A stretch of 64,000 nucleotides of DNA from Caballeronia terrestris (GTDB lineage Bacteria > Pseudomonadota > Gammaproteobacteria > Burkholderiales > Burkholderiaceae), in NCBI RefSeq assembly GCF_001544515.1, contig NZ_FCOL02000002.1, forward strand, positions 273,393 through 337,392, given 5' to 3'. The notes under the pieces were generated by a model. That model ran no database searches. It saw only the letters and a list, made by a program, of their open reading frames with translations, and was not told the DNA's origin. Position numbers and translations under genes: made by a program. Below, piece by piece: positions 1 to 8,740 of the stretch; positions within the stretch are counted from its first letter, which is position 1; every line of letters begins with the position of its first letter.

Positions 1-41
1 ATCGTCTGCGTGACGAGGCGCTGCAAATCTTCCGGGTCCAT
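1..41 (-). CDS. Partial CDS cut by the left edge, function unknown
   Basis: A reading frame begins with ATG at 41 on the minus strand and runs off the window; only MDPEDLQRLVTQTI is visible. An AAAGGA-like ribosome binding site lies about nine bases upstream, which supports a real start. It is divergent from the exporter gene at 192. Such pairs often include a regulator, but 14 residues give no family match, so no function is proposed. Confidence 0.4.
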   Translation of the reverse strand, partial: MDPEDLQRLVTQT

Positions 42-191
42 GTCGTTCGATCCTTTGTGTCGATGCGTCGTGTCGATGAGCCGCGCAGTATCGCCGATGC
101 GCTCTCCGAGCGTGGTCCATGCCTCAGCGGCTGCTCCATATCGATGCCATAATCGCCGCTCCCGCCGCGAAGAGATGTTCCTCGATTCTCC

Positions 192-1589
192 ATGCCGCTC
201 GCCATCAAAGCTTTCGTTGCCCCTCTCATCGTCGCGTGCGCGATGTTCATGGAAAGCGTGGATGCGAATGTCATCGTGACGGCCATTCCCGCGATGGCCC
301 GCGCGTTCGGACGAGACCCCGTCACGCTGAAGATCGCCGTCACCAGCTACGTGCTCGGCCTGGGCGTGTTCATCCCGATCTGCGGCTGGGTCGCCGACCG
401 CTTCGGCGCCCGCACCGTCTTTCGCACCGCGATCGGCATCTTCGTCATCGGCTCGCTGCTCTGCGCGGCCTCCAATTCCCTTGCGACCTTCACGCTCGCG
501 CGCTTCGTGCAGGGCGTCGGCGGCGCGATGATGGTGCCGGTCGGGCGCATCATCATCTTCCGCTCGGTGCGCCGCTCGGAGTTCATCCGCGCGATGAACT
601 ACCTGAGCGTGCCGGCGATGCTCGGCCCCGCCGTCGGGCCGCTGCTCGGCGGCTTCATCACGACGTACCTGCACTGGCGCCTGATCTTCTTCATCAACAT
701 TCCGATCGGGATCGTGGGCATCTATCTGACGAACCGCTATATCGCGAACTCGCGCGAGGAGCATCCGGGTCCGCTCGACTGGTTCGGCTTCTTCCTCTCG
801 GCGACGGGCGGCACGCTGCTGCTGCTCGGGTTGTCGCTCGTGGGCGGCGAGCTCGTTCCGAACAGCATCGCAGGCGCGATGTGCGCGGGCGGCGCGGTGA
901 TGGTCGCGGTGTACTGGCTGCACTCGCGGCGCGCGCTGCGTCCGCTGCTCGACTTGCGCTTCTTTCGCGTGCCGACGTTTCAGGCGAGCGTGCTCGGCGG
1001 GTCGCTGTTTCGCATCGGCCTCGGCGCGGTGCCGTTCCTGCTGCCGCTCGCGCTGCAGGAAGGGCTCGGGATGACGGCGTTCAAGTCCGGGTCGATCACG
1101 TGCGCGTCGGCGTTTGGCGGGATGTTCATGCGCTCGCTGGCGTCGCGGGTGCTGCATCGGTTTGGCTTCCGGCAGACGCTGATGGTGAACGCGGCGCTCT
1201 CGGGTATCGCGATCGCGGCGTGCGGGATGTTTTTTCCTGGCACGCCGACCTGGGTCATCTGGGCGGTGGTGCTGCTCGGCGGGTTCTTCCCGGCGTTGCA
1301 ATTCACGAGCCTGAACTCGCTGGCTTATGCGGAGATCGAGACCCGCGACGTCGGCCGCGCGACGAGTCTCGCGAGCTTCGTGCAGCAGGTGTCGCTCGGG
1401 CTCGGGGTGACGATTGCGGGGATTACGCTTGAGATATCGCAAAGCATGCACGGGCATCCGACGATTATCTGGGCGGATTTCTGGCCGGCGTTCTTCGTCG
1501 TCGGCGCGTTCTCGTTCTTCTCCATTCCGGTAACCGCTCGTCTCTCGCGAGATGCCGGGTCGGAGATTTCACGGGGGTCGCGGGGGTGA
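192..1589 (+). CDS. MFS transporter, DHA2 (EmrB/QacA-like) family
   Basis: This 465-residue integral inner-membrane protein is built almost wholly of hydrophobic helices. It is expected to be a proton-driven exporter of drugs or other small molecules. An acidic residue in the first helix (ESVDANVIV, about residues 21-29), a motif-A-like loop GWVADRFGARTVF (about 65-77) and a motif-C-like LGPAVGPLLGG (about 144-154) support the drug:H+ antiporter assignment. The HWR..FFINIPIG stretch is typical of DHA2 members. There is no adjacent membrane-fusion or outer-membrane partner. The substrate cannot be told from sequence. The start lacks a good Shine-Dalgarno site, but the N-terminal helix requires it. 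Confidence 0.85.
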   Translation: MPLAIKAFVAPLIVACAMFMESVDANVIVTAIPAMARAFGRDPVTLKIAVTSYVLGLGVFIPICGWVADRFGARTVFRTAIGIFVIGSLLCAASNSLATFTLARFVQGVGGAMMVPVGRIIIFRSVRRSEFIRAMNYLSVPAMLGPAVGPLLGGFITTYLHWRLIFFINIPIGIVGIYLTNRYIANSREEHPGPLDWFGFFLSATGGTLLLLGLSLVGGELVPNSIAGAMCAGGAVMVAVYWLHSRRALRPLLDLRFFRVPTFQASVLGGSLFRIGLGAVPFLLPLALQEGLGMTAFKSGSITCASAFGGMFMRSLASRVLHRFGFRQTLMVNAALSGIAIAACGMFFPGTPTWVIWAVVLLGGFFPALQFTSLNSLAYAEIETRDVGRATSLASFVQQVSLGLGVTIAGITLEISQSMHGHPTIIWADFWPAFFVVGAFSFFSIPVTARLSRDAGSEISRGSRG

Positions 1590-1653
1590 CTGCGCGACTG
1601 TTTACCGCTGAGGCTTCGTGATTGCCGCGGCGCATCACGACCGGTAAACGGAT

Positions 1654-1688
1654 CGGGCCGGTATCGAAAGCATTCCGATACCGGCCCG
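1654..1688. terminator. Convergent hairpin between MFS gene and nrdA
   Basis: A perfect 13-bp inverted repeat (1654-1666 with 1676-1688) with a 9-base loop sits between the convergent ends of the exporter gene and nrdA. Neither side carries a long T-run, so it is a plausible but not classical bidirectional terminator. Confidence 0.5.
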
Positions 1689-1755
1689 AGTCTTGAATCG
1701 TTGCTGCTGCGGACGATGATCGAACCGCTCGGTCATCGCCTTTCTACCTCCGCGC

Positions 1756-4740
1756 TTACTGGCACGCCTCGCACTCGTCAAACCCCGGATCACCCGGACG
1801 CATCATGCACACGGGTCCGTCGGCTTCCGGAGCCGCCGCCACTGCCGCCGCATTGAACCCGCCCGCCGACACACCGCCGACACCCGCGCCGCCGCCAAAG
1901 CCAGCGCCCGAGGCACCCGATGCACCACTACCCGATTCCCCCGACGGCACCGAATTCAGCGCACCGTGCGCGACGGTCGACTTCTCGACGCTCGTCGCCG
2001 ACATCGTGCGGAGGTAGTACGTCGTCTTGAGACCACGCAGCCACGCCAGCTTGTACACCTCATCGAGCTTCTTGCCCGACGCGCCCGCCATATAGATATT
2101 CAGCGACTGAGCCTGATCGATCCACTTCTGGCGGCGCGACGCCGCTTCCACGACCCACTTCGCGTCGAGTTCGAACGCCGTCGCGTAGATCGCGCGGAGG
2201 TCGGCCGGGATGCGGTCGATGCGCGAGAGCGTGCCGTCGAAGTACTTCAGGTCGGAGACCATCACTTCGTCCCACAGGCCGCGCGCCTTCAGGTCGTGCA
2301 CCAGATAGTCGTTCACCACCGTGAACTCGCCCGACAGATTCGACTTCACATACAAATTCTGGAACGTCGGCTCGATACACGCGGAAACGCCGATGATGTT
2401 CGAAATCGTCGCCGTCGGCGCGATCGCAACGCAGTTCGAGTTGCGCATGCCGTGCGTGGCGATGCGCGAACGCAGCGTCGCCCAGTCCATCGTTTCGCTT
2501 TCGTCGACTTCGACGTAGCCGCCGCGCTCTTCGGCCAACAGCTTCAGCGAATCCTGCGGGAGGATGCCGCGATCCCACAGCGAGCCGCGATAGCTCGAAT
2601 ACCGGCCGCGCTCCTGCGCCAGTTCCGTCGACGCGTAGTAGGCGTAGTAGCAAACCGCTTCCATCGACCGGTCGGCGAACTCGACCGCTTCCTGCGACGC
2701 ATACGGCGTGCGCAGCAGGTGCAGGCAATCCTGGAAGCCCATGATGCCCATGCCGACCGGACGATGCTTCAGGTTCGAATTCCGCGCTTTGGCGACGGCG
2801 TAGTAATTGATATCGATCACGTTGTCGAGCATGCGCATCGCCACGCTGATGGTGCGCTTGAGCTTGTCGTGATCGAGCGCGAGCGTGCCGTCGGCCTGCT
2901 TCGCCAAGTGGGCGACGAGGTTCACCGAGCCCAGGTTGCAGACGGCGATTTCCGTGTCGCTCGTGTTCAGCGTGATTTCCGTGCACAGGTTCGACGAGTG
3001 CACGACGCCCACGTGCTGCTGCGGCGAGCGGATGTTGCACGGGTCCTTGAACGTGATCCACGGATGGCCGGTTTCAAACAGCATGCCAAGCATCTTGCGC
3101 CACAGTTGCGCCGCCGGAAGCTTTTTGAACAGCTTGATTTCGCCGCGCGCCGCTTTCTCTTCGTAAGCCGTGTAAGCCTTCTCGAACGCCGCGCCGAACA
3201 GGTCATGCAGGTCCGGGCAGGTCGCCGGCGAGAAAAGCGTCCAGTCGCCGCCTTCGTGCACGCGCTTCATGAACAGGTCGGGAATCCAGTTCGCCGTGTT
3301 CATGTCGTGAGTGCGTCGACGGTCGTCGCCCGTGTTCTTGCGCAGTTCGAGGAATTCCTCGATGTCCAGGTGCCATGTCTCCAGGTACGCGCAGACCGCG
3401 CCCTTGCGCTTGCCGCCCTGATTGACCGCGACGGCCGTGTCGTTCACGACTTTCAGGAACGGCACCACGCCCTGCGACTTGCCGTTCGTGCCCTTGATAT
3501 GCGAGCCGAGCGCACGCACGCGCGTCCAGTCGTTGCCAAGGCCGCCCGCGAACTTCGACAGCAGCGCGTTCTCCTTCAGCGCTTCGTAGATACCGTCGAG
3601 ATCGTCGGCGACGGTCGTCAGGTAGCACGACGACAGTTGCGAGCGGCGCGTGCCGGAGTTGAACAGCGTCGGCGTCGATGACATGAAATCGAAGCTCGAC
3701 AGCACGCCGTAGAACTCGATCGCGCGCGCTTCGCGGTCGATTTCGTTGAGCGCCAGACCCATCGCGACGCGCATGAAGAACGCCTGCGGCAGTTCGATGC
3801 GCTTGCCTTCCGTGTGCAGAAAGTAGCGGTCATACAGCGTCTGCAGGCCGAGGTAGCCGAATTGCAGGTCGCGATCGGCGTCGAGCGCGGCGCCCAGGCG
3901 CTTCAGGTCGTACTGCAGGAGCTTGTCGTCGAGAAGCTCCGCTTCCACGCCTTGCTTGATGAAGAGCGGGAAATATTCGGCGTAACGCCCGCCCATTTCG
4001 CCTTGCGGGACTTCCTCTTCCAGAATTTCGCGACGGATCGTGTGCAGCAGGATGCGCGCCGTGACCTGGCTGTACGCCGGGTCCTTCTCGATCATCGTGC
4101 GGGCGGCGAGGATGGCCGAGTCGTAGACCTGGCTCATCGGCACGCCGTCGTACAGGTTCTTCACCGTTTCCGCGACGATCGGATCGGCGTTGACCACATC
4201 GCCCAGGTTCGCGCACGCCTCGATGATGCGTGCCTTCAGCGCATCGAGGTCGAGCGGACGGCTGATCCCGCCGTCGATCACGTTGATGCCGAGCGCATTC
4301 GCCTTCACTTCCGGCGCGTGCGCCCGTTCCTGCGTGCGCTTCTCGCGATACAGCACGTAGGCGCGCGCGACGTTGTGCTCGCCGCCGCGCATGAGCGCCA
4401 GTTCGACCTGATCCTGAATGTCTTCGATATGGAACGTGCCGCCGTTCGGACGGCTGCGCACCATCGCGCGGACGACGCTTTGCGTCAGTTGCTCGACGAG
4501 CTCGCGCACGCGCGCGGACGCCGCGCCCTGCCCGCCGTTCACAGCGAGGAACGCCTTCGTGACGGCGATCGCGATCTTCGACGGCTCGAACGACACCACG
4601 GTCCCGTTACGACGGATGACTTTGTAGTCGGCGAGCGTCGTGTTCGGCGCGAGCGCCTGGGCGCCCGTCTGTTGCTGGCCACCCGCGGCGCGCGCGGATG
4701 CGCCTTCGTAGGAGGTCGTGGCGTTGTCGGTGGTTTGCAT
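1756..4740 (-). CDS. nrdA: Ribonucleoside-diphosphate reductase, alpha (large) subunit, class Ia
   Basis: NrdA reduces ribonucleoside diphosphates to deoxyribonucleotides together with the radical-bearing NrdB subunit. The 994-residue protein has an N-terminal ATP cone. The expected reaction residues are visible: SSCYL and AVCNLG (redox pair), SSNLC (radical cysteine), TTYYLRT (tyrosine radical path) and a C-terminal CEACQ tail for thioredoxin. A Gly/Ala/Ser-rich linker precedes that tail. The ATG at 4740 is chosen because AGGAG lies just upstream. The open frame continues to 4917, but that extension is basic and low-complexity and is more likely untranslated leader. Two NrdR-like boxes cover the promoter. 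No nrdB gene follows immediately; the next gene is a convergent exporter. Confidence 0.95.
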   Translation of the reverse strand: MQTTDNATTSYEGASARAAGGQQQTGAQALAPNTTLADYKVIRRNGTVVSFEPSKIAIAVTKAFLAVNGGQGAASARVRELVEQLTQSVVRAMVRSRPNGGTFHIEDIQDQVELALMRGGEHNVARAYVLYREKRTQERAHAPEVKANALGINVIDGGISRPLDLDALKARIIEACANLGDVVNADPIVAETVKNLYDGVPMSQVYDSAILAARTMIEKDPAYSQVTARILLHTIRREILEEEVPQGEMGGRYAEYFPLFIKQGVEAELLDDKLLQYDLKRLGAALDADRDLQFGYLGLQTLYDRYFLHTEGKRIELPQAFFMRVAMGLALNEIDREARAIEFYGVLSSFDFMSSTPTLFNSGTRRSQLSSCYLTTVADDLDGIYEALKENALLSKFAGGLGNDWTRVRALGSHIKGTNGKSQGVVPFLKVVNDTAVAVNQGGKRKGAVCAYLETWHLDIEEFLELRKNTGDDRRRTHDMNTANWIPDLFMKRVHEGGDWTLFSPATCPDLHDLFGAAFEKAYTAYEEKAARGEIKLFKKLPAAQLWRKMLGMLFETGHPWITFKDPCNIRSPQQHVGVVHSSNLCTEITLNTSDTEIAVCNLGSVNLVAHLAKQADGTLALDHDKLKRTISVAMRMLDNVIDINYYAVAKARNSNLKHRPVGMGIMGFQDCLHLLRTPYASQEAVEFADRSMEAVCYYAYYASTELAQERGRYSSYRGSLWDRGILPQDSLKLLAEERGGYVEVDESETMDWATLRSRIATHGMRNSNCVAIAPTATISNIIGVSACIEPTFQNLYVKSNLSGEFTVVNDYLVHDLKARGLWDEVMVSDLKYFDGTLSRIDRIPADLRAIYATAFELDAKWVVEAASRRQKWIDQAQSLNIYMAGASGKKLDEVYKLAWLRGLKTTYYLRTMSATSVEKSTVAHGALNSVPSGESGSGASGASGAGFGGGAGVGGVSAGGFNAAAVAAAPEADGPVCMMRPGDPGFDECEACQ

Positions 4741-5115
4741 GTGCAAAACTCCTGGTGTTCGATGGTGCGGAACGTCCGCGATGGGTTGGTTCAAGTTCGC
4801 GCCGGGTGCGTCACCGGTGCGGACCTCTGGAAACTGAAAACGGTCAGCCGGAGAAACAGGTTTCGCTCGAGCTGCGCCGTTTTTGCCCGACGCTTTTCTG
4901 CGATGGGTGGCTTTCATCGACTGTGTGGTCTTCTCGGTGCTGCGTGCTCGCGGTATTGCCGGCCGTGTTGCCGGCGGATTCGCAAGACGCCATTGCTACG
5001 CTTCTGTTCGCGACCGCGCCTGGTTCTGGTTTGATTTCATGACCGCGCGGCCGCCAACAATCACTACCCCGTAAAGCCAACGGCGCCGACTTTTGGGAAG
5101 GGCGCCGCGTGAATG

Positions 5116-5131
5116 ACACAAGATGTAGTGC
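5116..5131. promoter_or_regulatory. NrdR box 1 (putative)
   Basis: ACACAAGATGTAGTGC matches 13 of 16 positions of the known NrdR consensus acaCwAtATaTwGtgt. It lies 15-30 bases downstream of the predicted nrdA transcription start. NrdR represses ribonucleotide reductase genes in response to ATP/dATP. Confidence 0.7.
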
Positions 5132-5146
5132 AAATTGCGTCTCTAG

Positions 5147-5162
5147 GCACCAAGTATAGTGG
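5147..5162. promoter_or_regulatory. NrdR box 2 (putative), overlapping the nrdA -10
   Basis: GCACCAAGTATAGTGG matches about 11 of 16 NrdR consensus positions. It starts 31 bases from box 1, about three helical turns, the spacing usual for paired NrdR boxes. It overlaps the predicted -10 hexamer, which fits repression by blocking polymerase. Confidence 0.65.
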
Positions 5163-5180
5163 ACCTCGGCGAAGTCTCAA
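5153..5180 (-). promoter_or_regulatory. nrdA sigma-70 promoter (predicted)
   Basis: On the minus strand TTGAGA (5180-5175) and TATACT (5158-5153) are separated by 16 bases, a good sigma-70 match. The start would fall near 5146, well upstream of nrdA. The overlap with NrdR-like boxes supports the assignment. Confidence 0.65.
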
Positions 5181-5286
5181 AAAGATTTATTTGCCTGTCG
5201 AATGCTTGGCCGGGGTTGACTTTTGCTTCGCCAAAGCACGACAAGGCCTCGGGCGTTCCTCGTGCTGCGACGCAACGAGAATGCCC

Positions 5287-5889
5287 TCACGCGTGATCGA
5301 GGTACGGGAAGAATCGCGGCGCAAGGCCGCTCGCCCGTCGCAGGCGCGGCCAGTCGAAGTGAGGGCCGGGATCGGTTTTGCGGCCGGGCGCAATGTCGGA
5401 ATGGCCGGCGAGCGCATCGATCGGATAGCGGGCTGCGAGCACGCTTACGAGTGGAGCAAGCGCGTCGTACTGGGCCGATTCGAACGGGCTGTGGTCGCTG
5501 CCTTCCAGTTCGATGCCGATCGAAAAATCATTGCAGCGCTCGCGTCCGCAGAACGTCGAGACGCCCGCGTGCCACGCGCGCTCGTTGCACGAGACGTATT
5601 GCTCGATCGCGCCGTCGCGGCGAATCACGAAATGCGCCGATACGCGCATGCCGCGCAGTTGATCGAAGTACGGATGCGCGCCGTGGTCGAGCGTGTTCTG
5701 GAAGAAATCGCGGATCGCGTTGCCGCCGAAGTCGTCGGGCGGCAGGCTGATGTTGTGCACGACGATCAGCGTCGGCAGGATCGCGCCGGGCCGCGCCTCG
5801 AAATTCGGCGACGGCAGGCGCGTCGCGGTGGCAAGCCAGCCGTCTGCATCGACCGAAGCCTGAGCTCCGGCGCGCGGCGATGGCGTCAT
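5287..5889 (-). CDS. ampD: 1,6-anhydro-N-acetylmuramyl-L-alanine amidase AmpD
   Basis: AmpD cleaves the lactyl-peptide bond of anhydromuropeptides in the cytoplasm during wall recycling, and its loss often derepresses AmpC beta-lactamase. The 200-residue protein is close to the usual length. The zinc ligands are visible as His45 (VVHNIS), His163 (GHSDIAPGRK) and Asp173 (TDPG). Lys171 and a Glu near 127 match the known catalytic residues. There is no signal peptide, as expected for AmpD. Its start overlaps the stop of the preceding PP0621-family gene by four bases (ATGA), so the two are probably translationally coupled. Confidence 0.95.
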   Translation of the reverse strand: MTPSPRAGAQASVDADGWLATATRLPSPNFEARPGAILPTLIVVHNISLPPDDFGGNAIRDFFQNTLDHGAHPYFDQLRGMRVSAHFVIRRDGAIEQYVSCNERAWHAGVSTFCGRERCNDFSIGIELEGSDHSPFESAQYDALAPLVSVLAARYPIDALAGHSDIAPGRKTDPGPHFDWPRLRRASGLAPRFFPYLDHA

Positions 5890-6209
5890 CGGGCGTCGCG
5901 GCCCGTCGGGCGAGCCGCGTAACGATGCGCATGATCGGAGCAGCAGAAGCGCTTGCCCGCTACCACGAGCGATTCGCTACTCGGCGTGTGCACGCCGCAC
6001 TGGGCGCAGCGCACGAGCGGATCGGTGAGTTGCGGTGCGTCGCCGGACGCACGGCCGCTGCGGCGGTAGGTGCCGCCCGTCGTGCCCGTGCTGTTGCCCG
6101 TGCCCGGTTGCGGGCCGGTTTGCGCGGTGCGCTCGGTGGCGCGGCGCAGCTTGCGGAACACCCACTGGCTCGCGAAGAACAGGAAGATCAGAAGCAGGAT
6201 TTGTCGCAT
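5886..6209 (-). CDS. PP0621-family membrane-anchored protein
   Basis: This small protein (107 residues) starts with one strongly hydrophobic segment (about residues 3-15). A Gly/Thr/Ser-rich linker follows, then a C-terminal module with CAQCGVHTP and a later CC pair that resembles a zinc-binding knuckle. This architecture matches the uncharacterised PP0621 family, known from conserved context between ampD and ypjD-like genes. It overlaps ampD by four bases. Function is unknown; a role tied to wall recycling is only suggested by the coupling. Confidence 0.75.
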   Translation of the reverse strand: MRQILLLIFLFFASQWVFRKLRRATERTAQTGPQPGTGNSTGTTGGTYRRSGRASGDAPQLTDPLVRCAQCGVHTPSSESLVVAGKRFCCSDHAHRYAARPTGRDAR

Positions 6210-6239
6210 GGCGTGACTAATATAAGTAGGCTGTCCGGC

Positions 6240-7151
6240 TCAGACGACGGCGCGGTGCAGCAGCACTTCGAACACGAAGCGGCTGCCGACATAAGCGAGC
6301 AGCAACGCGACGAACGAAGCGAGCACCCAGCGCAGCGCGGCACGTCCGCGCCAGCCGGAAACGCGGCGTGCGGTCAGGAGCGCGCCGAACATGAGCCACG
6401 AAAGGAACGCGAACACCGTCTTGTGATCGAGCTTGAACGCGCGATCGACGAGTTGTTCGTTGAAGGCGATTCCCGACACGAGCGTCAGTGTCAGCAGCAC
6501 GAAGCCTGCCGCGATCAGCCGGAACAGCAGTTTTTCGAGCGTGAGAAGCGGCGGCAGCGTGTCGAGCCAGCTCGAAAGCCAGCCGTTCGACGTATGACGC
6601 ACGGCCGTTCCGCGCATGCCTTGCAGACGCTTCTCGACCATCATCATGAGAATGGCGTGGAGCGCGGCGATCGCGAACAGGCCGTACGCGATATTGGCGA
6701 TCAAAAAGTGCAGCTTGAACATCGGCGCGGCGGAATACGGCAGCACGCGCACGCCGCCGAAGACGAGCGGCATCAGCGAGGCGAGACACGCGAGCGGCAG
6801 CACGAGGAGCCTCAAGCCGTCGAGCGGAAAGAAAAAGCTTTCGATCCAGTAGATGCCGGCGCCCAGCCAGAACATGGCCGAGAGCGCGAACGCGAAGCCG
6901 AAGACCATCGCGTTCTGGGGAAAGATCGTGGTGTGCAGGAGGACGCCGTGCACGAGCAGCGCTATAAATAATAGAGCGCGCCCGATTCCGCTCATGCCCG
7001 ACGCCTTCGACGCCCGCGCGCTCGGCACCGGCGCGCCCGCTGGAATGCCCGCCAGCGCGGGCCCGATGGCCGTGTGGCGATGCGCGCGCCAGCCCGCTAC
7101 GGCAAGGCCACCGTAGAGAAGCGCAGTGAGGGCATACAGTACAATATCCAT
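6240..7151 (-). CDS. ypjD: Inner membrane protein YpjD, CcsA/HemX-like cytochrome c assembly family
   Basis: The 303-residue protein has about eight hydrophobic segments and belongs to the cytochrome c assembly (CcsA/CcmC/HemX-like) superfamily. Conserved histidines in membrane segments (for example LLVHGVLLH, MFKLHFL and KLDHKTVF) could be heme ligands. It lies divergently next to ffh, as ypjD does in other proteobacteria including E. coli. The biochemical role is not settled; heme or cytochrome handling is inferred from the family. It lies 30 bases upstream of the PP0621 gene and probably heads the ypjD-PP0621-ampD operon. Confidence 0.85.
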   Translation of the reverse strand: MDIVLYALTALLYGGLAVAGWRAHRHTAIGPALAGIPAGAPVPSARASKASGMSGIGRALLFIALLVHGVLLHTTIFPQNAMVFGFAFALSAMFWLGAGIYWIESFFFPLDGLRLLVLPLACLASLMPLVFGGVRVLPYSAAPMFKLHFLIANIAYGLFAIAALHAILMMMVEKRLQGMRGTAVRHTSNGWLSSWLDTLPPLLTLEKLLFRLIAAGFVLLTLTLVSGIAFNEQLVDRAFKLDHKTVFAFLSWLMFGALLTARRVSGWRGRAALRWVLASFVALLLAYVGSRFVFEVLLHRAVV

Positions 7152-7253
7152 GTTCGAAGTTTACACTAGGCCCCGAACTCACGACGTCTTCCCCTCCCGC
7201 CGACAAGGGCGGGACCGGGCGCCACGACGAGGCCGCACTCTCTACCGCTTCCC

Positions 7254-8621
7254 ATGCTCGACAATCTGACTCAACGGATGGCGCGCGTCGTCAAGACGCT
7301 GCGCGGCGAGGCCCGGCTCACCGAGGCTAACACGCAGGAAATGCTGCGCGAAGTGCGCCTCGCGTTGCTGGAGGCGGACGTCGCGCTGCCGGTCGTGCGC
7401 GAATTCATCGCGAAGGTGAAGGAAAAGGCGCTCGGCGAGGAAGTCATCTCCAGCTTGTCGCCGGGACAGGCGCTCGTCGCCGTCGTGCAGCGCGAGCTCA
7501 CGGCCGTGATCGGCGGCGATTACGAAGGCAAGGCCGCCGAGCTCAATCTCGCCGTCGCGCCGCCGGCCGTGATCCTGATGGCCGGCCTGCAAGGCGCCGG
7601 CAAAACCACGACCACCGGCAAGCTCGCCAAACTTCTGCGCGAAAAGCACAAGAAGAAAGTGCTGACGGTGTCCGTCGACGTCTACCGCCCCGCCGCGATT
7701 CAGCAGTTGAAAACGGTGACCGAGCAGGTTGGCGCGGACTTCTTCCCGTCGGAGCCGAACCAGAAGCCGGCGGATATCGCGCGCGCGGCCGTCGACTGGG
7801 CGAAACGCCACTACAACGACGTGCTGATCGTCGATACGGCGGGCCGTCTCGGCATCGACGAAGCGATGATGAACGAGATCAGCGAGTTGCATGCGCTGCT
7901 GAAACCGGCTGAAACGCTCTTCGTCGTCGATGCGATGCTCGGCCAGGACGCCGTCAACACCGCGAAGGCGTTCAACGACGCGCTGCCGCTTACCGGCGTC
8001 GTCTTGACCAAGCTCGACGGCGACTCGCGCGGCGGTGCGGCGCTTTCCGTGCGTCACGTGACGGGCAAACCGATCAAGTTCGTCGGCGTCGCGGAAAAGC
8101 TCGACGGCCTCGAAGTTTTCCACCCGGACCGGATGGCGAACCGGATCCTCGGCATGGGCGACATCATGGCGCTCGTCGAGGAGGCGCAGAAAGGCGTCGA
8201 TACGAAGGAAGCGCAAAAGCTCGCCGACAAGGTCAAGAAAGGCGGCGACTTCGACCTGAACGACTTCAAGGCGCAGCTTTCGCAGATGAAGAAAATGGGC
8301 GGCCTCTCGTCGCTGATGGACAAGCTGCCCGCGCAATTCCAGCAGGCCGCGCAAGGCGCCGACATGGGCGTCGCCGAGAAGCAGATGCGCCGCATGGAAG
8401 GCATCATCAATTCGATGACGATCCAGGAGCGCGCGAAGCCCGAACTGATCAAGGCCGCGCGCAAGCGCCGGATCGCGGCGGGCGCGGGCGTGCATGTGCA
8501 GGACGTCAACCGGATGCTCAATCAGTACGAGCAGATGCGCGGCATGATGAAGAAGCTGAAGGGCGGCAATCTGCAAAAGATGATGCGCGGCATGAAAGGC
8601 ATGATGCCGGGCATGCGTTAA
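7254..8621 (+). CDS. ffh: Signal recognition particle protein Ffh (SRP54)
   Basis: Ffh binds signal sequences of nascent membrane proteins and, with 4.5S RNA and the receptor FtsY, delivers ribosomes to the Sec translocon. The 455 residues show the N domain (about 1-90), the GTPase with GLQGAGKTTT (111-120), DTAGR (194-198) and TKLDGD (252-257), and a methionine-rich M domain from about 330 that ends in MMRGMKGMMPGMR. Length is normal. Divergent ypjD upstream is the conserved context. No 4.5S RNA gene is visible nearby. Confidence 0.98.
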   Translation: MLDNLTQRMARVVKTLRGEARLTEANTQEMLREVRLALLEADVALPVVREFIAKVKEKALGEEVISSLSPGQALVAVVQRELTAVIGGDYEGKAAELNLAVAPPAVILMAGLQGAGKTTTTGKLAKLLREKHKKKVLTVSVDVYRPAAIQQLKTVTEQVGADFFPSEPNQKPADIARAAVDWAKRHYNDVLIVDTAGRLGIDEAMMNEISELHALLKPAETLFVVDAMLGQDAVNTAKAFNDALPLTGVVLTKLDGDSRGGAALSVRHVTGKPIKFVGVAEKLDGLEVFHPDRMANRILGMGDIMALVEEAQKGVDTKEAQKLADKVKKGGDFDLNDFKAQLSQMKKMGGLSSLMDKLPAQFQQAAQGADMGVAEKQMRRMEGIINSMTIQERAKPELIKAARKRRIAAGAGVHVQDVNRMLNQYEQMRGMMKKLKGGNLQKMMRGMKGMMPGMR

Positions 8622-8635
8622 GCAGCGTTTTTCGG

Positions 8636-8674
8636 AACCCGCGCCTCGCCGACAAGCTGCGGCAAGCGCGGGTT
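8636..8674 (+). terminator. Possible terminator after ffh
   Basis: A 9-bp stem AACCCGCGC/GCGCGGGTT with a long internal loop begins 15 bases after the ffh stop and is followed only by a short T-rich stretch. It is a weak terminator candidate before the hpt-like gene. Confidence 0.4.
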
Positions 8675-8740
8675 TATCATAAGGCGCTCGCCGCCGTTTT
8701 TTCCCACACTAAGTATTCACGCCACCGCGCCGTTTCCCTT

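Larger units (their letters stand above)
4741..5286. other. Long nrdA leader and nrdA-ampD intergenic region
   Basis: This 546-base stretch has no convincing gene. The predicted nrdA transcription start lies near 5146, giving an untranslated leader of about 400 bases. The part next to nrdA stays open in the nrdA frame up to 4917. The promoter and two NrdR-like boxes lie at 5116-5180. I see no riboswitch class I recognise. Confidence 0.6.

Noticed and set aside
10..1432. Plus-strand frames at 10-279 and 119-1432
   Set aside because: They are arginine-rich shadows overlapping the exporter gene, whose own frame shows transmembrane segments and MFS motifs.
4741..4917. N-terminal extension of NrdA to an ATG at 4917
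   Set aside because: The extension is basic and not similar to the ATP cone, and the ATG at 4740 has a good AGGAG site.
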